Positions 14,334-21,876 of a DNA stretch of 64,000 bases are shown in pieces. The stretch comes from Aquabacterium sp. NJ1 (GTDB lineage: Bacteria > Pseudomonadota > Gammaproteobacteria > Burkholderiales > Burkholderiaceae_C). The translations under genes and the position numbers were made by a program. The notes under the pieces were generated by a model, which searched no databases, was not told the DNA's origin, and saw only the letters and a program-made list of their open reading frames with translations. The DNA lies in the NCBI RefSeq assembly GCF_000768065.1, contig NZ_JRKM01000001.1, positions 2,480,001 through 2,544,000 on the forward strand. The letters run 5' to 3'. The first letter of the stretch is position 1, and each line of letters opens with the position of its first letter.

Positions 14334-15674
14334 TCAGGCCAGTTGACGCGCCGCCACCAGCCAGCCATTCACCGGCTTGCCGCCCTCTTCCCGCAGGATG
14401 ACGCCTTCCATGTCCAGCAGGCTCAGGCCCGCGGCGCTCAGCACCTCGACAATGTGCTGCTGGTGGTGGGCATAGCGGCCATGCGGCTGGATCTGGTGGG
14501 CCAGCTCAGCCTCATCGGGCAGGGCTTCGACGGTGAAGACCAGGGTGCCGCCCGGCTTGAGCGAATTGGCCGACTCCTGGATGACCTTGCCCAGGTCACC
14601 GAAGTAGCACAGGGTGTCAGCCGACAGCACCACGTCCCACTGGCGGGGCGAGAGGTGCAGGAACTCGGTGAGCTCGGCCTTGTACAGGTCGCTGTAGACG
14701 CCCTTGGTCTGGGCGCGGTCGAGCATGCCTTTGGACAGGTCTACGCCGGCCAGCGCACGGGCCCAGGGCGCCATCAAGGGGCCACACAGGCCGGTGCCGC
14801 AACCGGCGTCGAGCATCACGAACTGGTGCTGGGGGGGCGGCAGGTGGCGGGCCAGCATGTCGGCGCACAGCTGCGGGGCCTGGTAGTTCAGGCGCTCGTT
14901 GAGCACCGACTCGAAGCTCTCGGCAAAGTGGTCGAAGGCCTGCTCGACGTAGTCGTCCGGGGCGCGCTCAGGCACGCCCTGGCCGGTGCAGGCCGCATAC
15001 ATGTGGCGCGCGGTGGGGTGCTCGGGCTCCTGTTCCAGCCACTGGCGGTAGACCTCGCCGGCGTCGGCGATGCGGCCCATGGCGTAGTAGGTGGTGCCCA
15101 GCAAGCGGCGCGCGGATGAATCACCCGGCAGCAGCTCCAGCGCCTTGATGTAGTAGGTGATGGCGCCTGGGCGGTCGCCCTTTTCGGCATACAGCAGGCC
15201 CATGTTGTTGTGGGCGCTGACGTGGCGCGGGTCGAGCTGCATGGCACGCTCGTACGACGCGTGGGCCTGGTCGAACTGGCGCTGCGCCTTGTAGAGGGCA
15301 CCCAGGTTGTTGTGCAGGTCGGCATTGCCCTGGTCAAGCTCGACAGCCTGCTGGTAGGCGCCCAGCGCCTTGGCCACCTCGCCGCGGGCCATGTAGATGT
15401 TGCCCAGGTTGTTGAAGTAGCCAGCGTAGTTGGGCTCGGCCTCGATGGCGCGCTCGATGAGGCTCACGCCTTCGTCGGACTGGCCCATCTGGTGGCGCGC
15501 CATGCCCATGAGGTGCAGCACATCGGGGTGGCCGGGCACGGCTTCCAGCAGGCGCTGGTAGAGCTGCACGGCACCTTCGAGCTGGTTGTTGCGGTGCAGC
15601 TGGACGGCCATCTGCAAGGCGTCATCGAAAGTGACTTCCTGGGGCTGGTCAGGCTGGGCGGCGGCGGTGTTCAT
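14334..15674 (-). CDS. TPR-repeat SAM-dependent methyltransferase in the T6SS locus
   Basis: Encodes 446 residues. Residues about 10-240 are six or more TPR repeats, with steps such as GYFNNLGNIYMARGEVAKAL and ADLHNNLGALYKAQRQFDQA. The second half is a class I methyltransferase with motif I VMLDAGCGTGLCGPLM, VDLSKGMLDRA, and VVLSADTLCYFGDLG. It is soluble, with no signal peptide. The ATG at 15674 has AGAGGAG 8 bases upstream. An ATG at 15749 is rejected because it lacks such a site and lies upstream of the candidate promoter. The gene lies between the PI-PLC-like gene and vgrG and has its own promoter element. It could modify a protein held by the TPRs, for example an effector or sheath part; the substrate is unknown. 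TPR-methyltransferases are also common elsewhere, so the link to secretion rests on context. Confidence 0.85.
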   Translation of the reverse strand: MNTAAAQPDQPQEVTFDDALQMAVQLHRNNQLEGAVQLYQRLLEAVPGHPDVLHLMGMARHQMGQSDEGVSLIERAIEAEPNYAGYFNNLGNIYMARGEVAKALGAYQQAVELDQGNADLHNNLGALYKAQRQFDQAHASYERAMQLDPRHVSAHNNMGLLYAEKGDRPGAITYYIKALELLPGDSSARRLLGTTYYAMGRIADAGEVYRQWLEQEPEHPTARHMYAACTGQGVPERAPDDYVEQAFDHFAESFESVLNERLNYQAPQLCADMLARHLPPPQHQFVMLDAGCGTGLCGPLMAPWARALAGVDLSKGMLDRAQTKGVYSDLYKAELTEFLHLSPRQWDVVLSADTLCYFGDLGKVIQESANSLKPGGTLVFTVEALPDEAELAHQIQPHGRYAHHQQHIVEVLSAAGLSLLDMEGVILREEGGKPVNGWLVAARQLA

Positions 15675-15728
15675 GGCTGCAAACTCCTCTGGCGGGGGCT
15701 GGTCCATCCCAACCCGGATCATCCCGCC

Positions 15729-15769
15729 AGTGGAGCGCATGGCCTTCAAACGGCCAAGCGACCAAAGTC
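15729..15769 (-). promoter_or_regulatory. Candidate promoter of the TPR-methyltransferase gene
   Basis: On the minus strand TGAC-TTTG-GTCGCTT has its GAC-N4-GTC core at 15769-15760. TCCACT (15734-15729) begins 35 bases after the G. This spacing matches the tssA and ompA promoters. The deduced start near 15722 leaves a leader of about 48 bases before the ATG at 15674. Confidence 0.48.
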
Positions 15770-15816
15770 ACGCCGAGGCCACCCCCAAATTGTGCTCACC
15801 GGCCGCCGGATTCAAA

Positions 15817-16968
15817 CTAGCCGCGCCCACCACGCTGGCGGACATTGCGCTGCAACTGCGCGTAATTGGCCTGCAACTGCTGAATTTCATCGTCCAGTGC
15901 CCGGGCAGCATCGGTCAGGGCGGTGGCGGCCACGTGGTTGAGTTCGTAGATCGTCTTGCACTTGGTGTCATCGGCAAAGTCGATCATCACGATGTTGGGC
16001 ATGAAGGCCTTGAGCACATTGCCAAAGGCGTGCGAGGTCGGGTCCACATGGTGGGCGATGCGTTCGTCGATCGCGTCCGACAGGCCCTTTTTCCACATGC
16101 GGCGCAAGGCGGCCACATTGGAGCCATTCCACATGGTGTCATTGCGGTTCTCGATGCTTTCGAGCAGGCCGGTGCTCGTCCAGTACATCATGCCCATGAC
16201 CTCGGGGTTGCCATGGCCGCCGCGTTGCATCAGCTTGGCCTGCTTGCGCTCGTTCTGCCCGACCTTGCCAAAAGGCTTGGCCACCGAGGTACCGCCCTTG
16301 CCGAAATACTGCAGGCCGTCGTAGGCCGGGAAGTAGGTCTTGTCGCCAGACTTGTCGTACAGGTTGCGGATGCCCAGGATGCCACTGTTGACCGGGAACT
16401 GCTTGCGCACGGCCACCACGCCCTCCGAGGTGAACAGCACGATGACCTTGCCTCGCAGGTCGCGCAGGGTCCTGGTGTTGAGGTTGCCGGTGCCTTTGTA
16501 GATGAAGGCGCCCAGGTCGTTGACACAGGTCTCGGCGATCAGCGCCCAGTTGCTGCACTTGTCGAACTTCAGGATGAGGAACTCGTCGGGGTGCGCCTGC
16601 ACGAAACCGCGGGCCTCGGCCAGCATGCGCGTCAGCCCCAGGCCAAAAGCACCGCCGCGCAGTTTGGTGCGGGTGATGGTTTCCTGGCGGCCCACGTCCA
16701 TCACGAAGCGGGACTTGGTTTCATCCTTCTTGAGCATGCCGTCGGCGTGGAAGGCGCGCAGCATGGCGTCCTTGCCACCGATGCCATCGATGGTCTGCGC
16801 GGCGATGCGCAGGTCGAACACACGCACACCGGCTTCAGCCTGCTGGCGGATGTCCAGATCCTGCGTCTGCACATTCGAGGCGCCGCCGGTGATGCCCGCA
16901 TCGTGGCTGCCTGCCATGACGATTTCATTGAGCTGCTTGTCGGCGCCCAGTTGGTAATAGCTGATCAT
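15817..16968 (-). CDS. PI-PLC-like phosphodiesterase, putative T6SS effector
   Basis: Encodes 383 residues from the ATG at 16968. No good Shine-Dalgarno site precedes it, but upstream codons are antisense to the neighbouring gene. The first 80 residues hold the PI-PLC X-domain active-site pattern: MAGSHDAGI (H22, D23), GVRVFDLRI (R53) and AFHADGM (H74). These match the His, Asp, Arg and second His of bacterial phosphatidylinositol-specific phospholipase C. Later blocks HPDEFLILKFDKC and LRGKVIVLFTSEG fit further barrel strands. No signal peptide is present, so export would need a system such as T6SS. The gene is 35 bases after the ADP-ribosyltransferase-like gene and ends the clpV operon. A lipase effector is inferred. 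Phosphatidylinositol is rare in bacteria, which points to a eukaryotic target, though family members also cleave other lipids. No immunity gene is obvious. Confidence 0.78.
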   Translation of the reverse strand: MISYYQLGADKQLNEIVMAGSHDAGITGGASNVQTQDLDIRQQAEAGVRVFDLRIAAQTIDGIGGKDAMLRAFHADGMLKKDETKSRFVMDVGRQETITRTKLRGGAFGLGLTRMLAEARGFVQAHPDEFLILKFDKCSNWALIAETCVNDLGAFIYKGTGNLNTRTLRDLRGKVIVLFTSEGVVAVRKQFPVNSGILGIRNLYDKSGDKTYFPAYDGLQYFGKGGTSVAKPFGKVGQNERKQAKLMQRGGHGNPEVMGMMYWTSTGLLESIENRNDTMWNGSNVAALRRMWKKGLSDAIDERIAHHVDPTSHAFGNVLKAFMPNIVMIDFADDTKCKTIYELNHVAATALTDAARALDDEIQQLQANYAQLQRNVRQRGGRG

Positions 16969-17003
16969 GCTGCGTGACAGGGTTGGGGTGGCAGGCCAGG
17001 TGC

Positions 17004-17897
17004 TCAGGCTGGCATCTTGTACCAGACCGTGCCCTTGGGTTCCTTGTACTTGTAGATGTGGGCCATCGTGACCGAGGTGAGGAAAGCCACCTCTTCGGGG
17101 TCGATGGCCACGGCGATGACGTTGGCGTCCTGCAGCCGGGTCGAGTCCATGACCAGCTTGGTGTTGACACGGCTGATGCTCTGGAAGTTGGCCGGCGAGG
17201 AATTGCCCACCTTGTCGACCATGTAGAGCGTCTTGAAGCGCATGGCATACACATAGCCGCTGTCGTAACCGCCGCACGCATCACTGGGGTCGGTGGAGAT
17301 GTGGAAGGTGTCACCCGCTTTCTCCAGCTTGATCTGCCGGGCCAGCGTCAGCAAGGTCAGGCTCTGGCACTTGTCGCTGTTGAACAGGTCCTGCAGGCGC
17401 TTGGCCTTGGTGGGCAGCGTGATGGCGAAGTTCTGCCCCATGCCGCGACGCACCACCTGGCGCGCGCCCTCGACGTCCAGCGGCACCCACGCGGTGAAGC
17501 CGCCAAAGCCCTTGAGCTGGGCGGGGCTGCGTGTATCGCCTCGGTAGAGGATGTGGTGCCCCGCCTCGAGCTGGTTCATTTCGGTGTCGAGCAAAGCCTC
17601 GCCGGCCGCCTCGGGCAGGGCCACGGGTGCCATCGGGCTGGAGGCGGTGCTCTTGAGCCTGATTTCCTGCAATGGCTGCTTGGGCTGTTCAACCGGCTTG
17701 GGCTGGGTCAAGCTGGGCAAGGGACGGGGTTTGGCCGTGGTCGCCACCAGCACGGGAGCCTTGGTAACGGGGTGCACGGGTGCGGTTGCGATGCGGTTGG
17801 TGCGCGAACGGTCTGCCGCGCCGCAGCCCGCGTTGGTGCAACCGCCCTGCGAGCTTTCATACCACTTGCCGCAACTGCTGCATTTCAGGTAAGCCAT
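17004..17897 (-). CDS. Zinc-ribbon protein with ADP-ribosyltransferase-like domain, putative T6SS effector
   Basis: Encodes 297 residues. Residues 6-25 form a zinc-ribbon-like Cys set (C6, C9, C20, C25), followed by a Pro/Lys-rich linker to about 80. Residues 110-290 look like an ADP-ribosyltransferase of the cholera/pertussis (R-S-E) class. They have HILYRGDTRSP then GFGGFTAW (R119, compare LYRADSRPP of heat-labile enterotoxin A), FHISTDPSDACGGY (S201-T202 as the STS strand) and DPEEVAFLTSVTMAHIYKYK (E269 aligns with the catalytic Glu of enterotoxin A). Such enzymes transfer ADP-ribose from NAD to host or rival proteins. There is no signal peptide. The gene starts 12 bases after the clpV stop and is followed by the PI-PLC-like gene. 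No ADP-ribosylglycohydrolase-type immunity gene is seen. The fold call is from motifs; the activity and target are inferred. Confidence 0.72.
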   Translation of the reverse strand: MAYLKCSSCGKWYESSQGGCTNAGCGAADRSRTNRIATAPVHPVTKAPVLVATTAKPRPLPSLTQPKPVEQPKQPLQEIRLKSTASSPMAPVALPEAAGEALLDTEMNQLEAGHHILYRGDTRSPAQLKGFGGFTAWVPLDVEGARQVVRRGMGQNFAITLPTKAKRLQDLFNSDKCQSLTLLTLARQIKLEKAGDTFHISTDPSDACGGYDSGYVYAMRFKTLYMVDKVGNSSPANFQSISRVNTKLVMDSTRLQDANVIAVAIDPEEVAFLTSVTMAHIYKYKEPKGTVWYKMPA

Positions 17898-17909
17898 GGC
17901 GTACTCCCG

Positions 17910-20636
17910 TCAGAAGTTGTACTGGAAGGCCCCATCCACCACGGCCACTTCGACCTTCTCGATGGGCTTGCCGCCGAGCATGTGGTTGAGGAAGGCGCGC
18001 GAGACATCGGGCAACATCGTGTTGGTCAGGATGGCGTCGATCATGCGGCCACCGGATTCGGTCTCGGTGCAACGCGACAAGATGAGCTTGATGACGTCGT
18101 CCGTGTAGGTGAAGGGCACCTTGTAGCGCTGCTCGACGCGCTTCTTGATGCGGCCGATCTGCAGCTTGGCGATCAGGCCCAGCACCTCGTCGCTCAGCGG
18201 GTAGTAGGGGATGGTCACGATGCGGCCCAGCAGCGCAGGCGGGAAGACCTTGAGCAGCGGCGCGCGCAGGGCCTTGGCCATGCCCTCGTGGTCGGGGCGC
18301 AGTTCGGGGTCGGCGCACAGGGCATCGATGGTCTCGGTGCCCACGTTGGTGGTCAGCAGGATCAGGGTGTTCTTGAAGTCGATGACGCGGCCTTCGCCGT
18401 CTTCCATCCAGCCCTTGTCGAAGACCTGGAAGAAGATCTCGTGCACATCGTGGTGGGCCTTTTCGACTTCGTCGAGCAGCACCACGCTGTAGGGCTTGCG
18501 GCGCACGGCTTCGGTCAGCACACCGCCCTCGCCATAACCCACATAACCCGGAGGCGCGCCCTTGAGCGTGGACACCGTGTGGGCCTCCTGGTACTCGCTC
18601 ATGTTGATGGTGATGAGGTTCTGCTCACCGCCGTACAAGGCTTCGGCCAGGGCCAGCGCGGTTTCCGTCTTGCCCACACCCGAGGTGCCGGCCAGCATGA
18701 ACACGCCGATGGGCTTGTTGGGGTTGTCCAGGCCGGCACGCGAGGTCTGGATGCGCTTGGCGATCATTTCCATGGCGTGGTCCTGGCCGATCACGCGCTG
18801 GGCCAGGGCCTTGGGCAGGTTGAGGATGGTCTCGATCTCGTTGGCGGCCATGCGGCCCACGGGGATGCCCGTCCAGTCGCCCACGACGCTGGCCACGGCC
18901 TGGTAATCAACCGTGGGCAGGATCAGCGGGTGTTCGCCTTGCAAGGCGGTGAGTTCGGCCTGCACCTGCTTGAGTTCGGCCAGCGCATCGGCGCGCTCGG
19001 CTTCGGTCAGGGTGGGGTGCAACTCGGCCGCGGCGGCCGTGGCGGCAGCGGCCTCGACCTTCTCTTCCAGCTTGCTGCTGGTGCCTTCCACCGGGGCGAT
19101 GACGCCGCGCAGCTTGGCACGCAGGCCCAGCAAGCGGTCCACCAGGGTCTTCTCGGCTTCCCAGCGCTTGTCCAGCTCGGCCAGGCGGGCGTGCTCGTCG
19201 GCCAGCTGGGCCTTGACATCGGCCTCGCGGGCGGCCGTGTCCACGCCGATGGCGGTTTCGCGGCCGATGATGGCCAGCTCGGTTTCCAGGGCCTCGATGC
19301 GCTTGCGGCTGTCGTCCACTTCAGCGGGCGTGGCATGCAGGCTCACGGCCACGCGGGCACAAGCCGTGTCCAGCAGGCTGACGGATTTGTCGGGCAGCTG
19401 GCGTGCGGGGATGTAGCGGTGGCTGAGCTTGACGGCGCCTTCGAGCGCCTCGTCCAGGATCTGCACCTTGTGGTGCTTCTCCATGGTGGAGGCCACGCCG
19501 CGCATCATCAGCAGGGCCTTGGGCTCGTCGGGCTCGTCGACCGTGATGCTCTGGAAGCGGCGGGTCAAGGCCGGGTCCTTCTCGATGTGCTTCTTGTACT
19601 CGGCAAAGGTCGTGGCACCGACGGTGCGCAGCTGCCCACGCGCCAGGGCCGGCTTGAGCAGGTTGGCGGCATCACCCGTGCCGGCGGCGCCGCCCGCACC
19701 CACCAGCGTGTGGGTCTCGTCAATGAAGAGGATGATGGGCTTGGGGCTGGCCTGCACCTCGTCGATGACCGAGCGCAGGCGCTGCTCGAACTCGCCCTTC
19801 ATGCTGGCACCGGCTTGCAGCAGGCCTACGTCCAGCGCCAGCAGGGACACGTCCTGCAGTGAGGGCGGCACGTCACCACGGGCGATGCGCTGGGCAAAGC
19901 CTTCGACCACGGCGGTCTTGCCCACGCCGGCTTCGCCGATCAGGATGGGGTTGTTCTGGCGGCGGCGCATCAGGATGTCGACCACCTGGCGGATCTCGTC
20001 GTCGCGGCCCACGATGGGGTCCATCTTGCCGCTGCGGGCCTGCTCGGTCAGGTCGGTGGTGAAGCGCTTGAGGGCTTCCTGCTTGCCCATGGCCGCGGGC
20101 GCGATGGCATCACTGGCTTCACCGGGTACACCGCCGGATTCGGTGGCGCCTTGGGCGGCTTCGGGTGAGGCGGCCAGGAAGCTGGCGAAGTTGTCGATCA
20201 GGTCATCGAGCTTGATGCGCTCGAACTGCCTGGAGATCGCCATCAGGGCATTGCGCAAGGTCGGTGTCTTGAGCATGCCGATGATGAGGTAACCCGTGCG
20301 CACCTGGCGGTCGTTGAACATCAGCGAGCCATATACCCAGCCGCGCTCGACGGCGTTCTCGACAAAGGTGGACAAGTCGGTGATGGACGAGGCGCCACGC
20401 GGCAGACGGTCCAGCGAGGCGGTCAGGTCCGAGGTCAGGGCCGAGGTGTCCAGCTCGTACTGACGGATGATGCGGTGCAGGTCGGAGTCCTGGTTGTTGA
20501 GGATCTGCGCGAACCAGTGCTGCAGCTCGACATACGGGTTGCCGCGCAGCTTGCAAAACACCGTGGCGCCTTCGATGGCCTTGTAGGCCAGCGGGTTGAG
20601 TTTGCCGAACAGGGCGGTGCGACTGATTTCTGCCAT
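17910..20636 (-). CDS. clpV: Type VI secretion AAA+ ATPase ClpV (TssH)
   Basis: Encodes 908 residues, the usual size for ClpV1. The ATG at 20636 has AAGGAGA 6 bases upstream and gives the standard start MAEISRTALFGKLNPLAYKA; an ATG seven codons earlier lacks this. The order is an N-domain (1-150), the first AAA module with Walker A GEAGVGKTAV (about 234-243), Walker B ILFIDETHTLVGAGG, a coiled-coil middle domain rich in Ala/Glu, and a second AAA module with Walker A AGTSGVGKTETAL and Walker B VVLLDEVEKAHHDV. ClpV unfolds contracted TssB-TssC sheaths in the cytoplasm so that they can be reused. The gene starts 17 bases after the tssG stop and is directly followed by the two putative effector genes. 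Confidence 0.97.
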   Translation of the reverse strand: MAEISRTALFGKLNPLAYKAIEGATVFCKLRGNPYVELQHWFAQILNNQDSDLHRIIRQYELDTSALTSDLTASLDRLPRGASSITDLSTFVENAVERGWVYGSLMFNDRQVRTGYLIIGMLKTPTLRNALMAISRQFERIKLDDLIDNFASFLAASPEAAQGATESGGVPGEASDAIAPAAMGKQEALKRFTTDLTEQARSGKMDPIVGRDDEIRQVVDILMRRRQNNPILIGEAGVGKTAVVEGFAQRIARGDVPPSLQDVSLLALDVGLLQAGASMKGEFEQRLRSVIDEVQASPKPIILFIDETHTLVGAGGAAGTGDAANLLKPALARGQLRTVGATTFAEYKKHIEKDPALTRRFQSITVDEPDEPKALLMMRGVASTMEKHHKVQILDEALEGAVKLSHRYIPARQLPDKSVSLLDTACARVAVSLHATPAEVDDSRKRIEALETELAIIGRETAIGVDTAAREADVKAQLADEHARLAELDKRWEAEKTLVDRLLGLRAKLRGVIAPVEGTSSKLEEKVEAAAATAAAAELHPTLTEAERADALAELKQVQAELTALQGEHPLILPTVDYQAVASVVGDWTGIPVGRMAANEIETILNLPKALAQRVIGQDHAMEMIAKRIQTSRAGLDNPNKPIGVFMLAGTSGVGKTETALALAEALYGGEQNLITINMSEYQEAHTVSTLKGAPPGYVGYGEGGVLTEAVRRKPYSVVLLDEVEKAHHDVHEIFFQVFDKGWMEDGEGRVIDFKNTLILLTTNVGTETIDALCADPELRPDHEGMAKALRAPLLKVFPPALLGRIVTIPYYPLSDEVLGLIAKLQIGRIKKRVEQRYKVPFTYTDDVIKLILSRCTETESGGRMIDAILTNTMLPDVSRAFLNHMLGGKPIEKVEVAVVDGAFQYNF

Positions 20637-20653
20637 GGGGTTCTCCTTGAAAT

Positions 20654-21862
20654 TCAATGGGTTGGGGCTTCAAGCCGCAAGCGCAGGTCGGCGCGGTCAG
20701 GGTGGGGGCCACGGCGGCCCAGCCAGGTATTGAGGCCGAGTCGCCCGCCGGGAGCACTCGGCTGAGCTGGCTGGGCGCGCGGCGCAGCCGACGTGACGGG
20801 TGCGGCCTTGCGGCCCGCTTGCAGCGCAGGCACCTGGCTGCCTTGCAGCACCAGTTGCACCTCGCACGACAGGCTCATGCCCAGATACTGGCGCAACCAG
20901 TCGCGCAGGGCCTTGCGCGCAGGCTGGCCCGGCAGGAAGCGCTGGTACTGCTCGTAACTCAGCGGCCCGATGCGCAAGCGGAAGTTGGACTGCCTGTCCC
21001 ACACCCGCTTGCCCAGCACGGCGCGTTGCCCCAGTGCGGTGTTGCGGCCCGGCGCCGTGCTGGGCAGCAGGCGGCTGCGGTCTTCGTCCTGCAAGTCCAG
21101 CCAGTGGCCGACGGCCGACTCCAGCGCCACCTTGACGCCGAAGTAACTTTGCAGGATCTTGATCAGGCCCTCGGCATTGCGTGGCCCACGTGACAAGGCC
21201 GCCGCATGCAGGCGCTTGGCGTCATCGGGCAGCACGTCGCGTTGCGCAAAGGGCTTGCCAGCCTGACCGAACAGGGCGCTGACCCAGCGCGAGAAGTCGT
21301 CGTCCCAGGGGCGGTCACGGTGCACCACCGGGCGGGACTGCGCCCAGGCCTTGAAGAACAGCAACACCGCACGATGGTGGAAGACATCGGCAAAGCGCAT
21401 CAGGGTCGCGTCGCCATGACCACGGGCGCGCTCGCGCACGTACTCGGTCAGGTGCAGCGGCATCGGGCCCATGGGGCCGAACAGGCCAAAGCCCAGTTGC
21501 CCGATGCGCGGTGCCCCGCCCTCGCCTGCCGCCGTGAACGAGTGGAGGTTGGCCGGGGCAAAGGCCAGCTCGGCATCCTGCCCCAGGCGCACGGCTTCGT
21601 CGCGTGGGCGCAGGGCATCTCCCAGCCTGGGCACGTTCGGGCTGTGGGCCTGGATGCGGCGCAGCACCTCGAACAGGTCGTGCGCATAAGGCGCCTGGGC
21701 CAGTTCGGCCCACAGCTGCTGCAAGGCCGCGTGGTCACGCGCGCTGGCCTGTGTGGGTGAACGCGAAGGCAGCATCACCGAAGGCGGGGCCAGGTCGTCC
21801 ACCGGCTCGCTGGACGAGCCGCTCAAGTGGGCATTCGACGGGATGTTCGACGGGGTGCTCAT
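20654..21862 (-). CDS. tssG: Type VI secretion baseplate protein TssG
   Basis: Encodes 402 residues from the ATG at 21862, which lies 14 bases after the tssF stop. A longer frame to 21913 would overlap tssF and lacks family likeness at its start. The first 45 residues are Ser/Pro-rich and unusual. The TssG core begins near LWAELAQAPYAHDLFEVLRRIQ, followed by LGFGLFGPMGPMPLHLTEYV, FLDVFHHR-type residues (FADVFHHRAVLLFFKAWAQS) and the late IGPLSYEQYQRFLPG. TssG binds two TssF copies and TssK/TssE to make the baseplate wedge. The C-terminus beyond LVLQGSQVPAL is a Pro/Ala-rich tail of about 60 residues. It is part of the tssE-tssF-tssG-clpV block. Confidence 0.93.
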   Translation of the reverse strand: MSTPSNIPSNAHLSGSSSEPVDDLAPPSVMLPSRSPTQASARDHAALQQLWAELAQAPYAHDLFEVLRRIQAHSPNVPRLGDALRPRDEAVRLGQDAELAFAPANLHSFTAAGEGGAPRIGQLGFGLFGPMGPMPLHLTEYVRERARGHGDATLMRFADVFHHRAVLLFFKAWAQSRPVVHRDRPWDDDFSRWVSALFGQAGKPFAQRDVLPDDAKRLHAAALSRGPRNAEGLIKILQSYFGVKVALESAVGHWLDLQDEDRSRLLPSTAPGRNTALGQRAVLGKRVWDRQSNFRLRIGPLSYEQYQRFLPGQPARKALRDWLRQYLGMSLSCEVQLVLQGSQVPALQAGRKAAPVTSAAPRAQPAQPSAPGGRLGLNTWLGRRGPHPDRADLRLRLEAPTH

Positions 21863-21876
21863 GGCCCTGCTGCGCC

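Noticed and set aside
15675..15749. A longer start for the TPR-methyltransferase (ATG at 15749)
   Set aside because: There is no ribosome binding site, and it would begin upstream of the deduced transcription start; the ATG at 15674 has AGAGGAG.
16974..19862. A 962-residue plus-strand open frame opposite clpV
   Set aside because: It is antisense to clpV and the ART-like gene and shows only low-complexity Gly/Leu/His sequence; it has no ribosome binding site.
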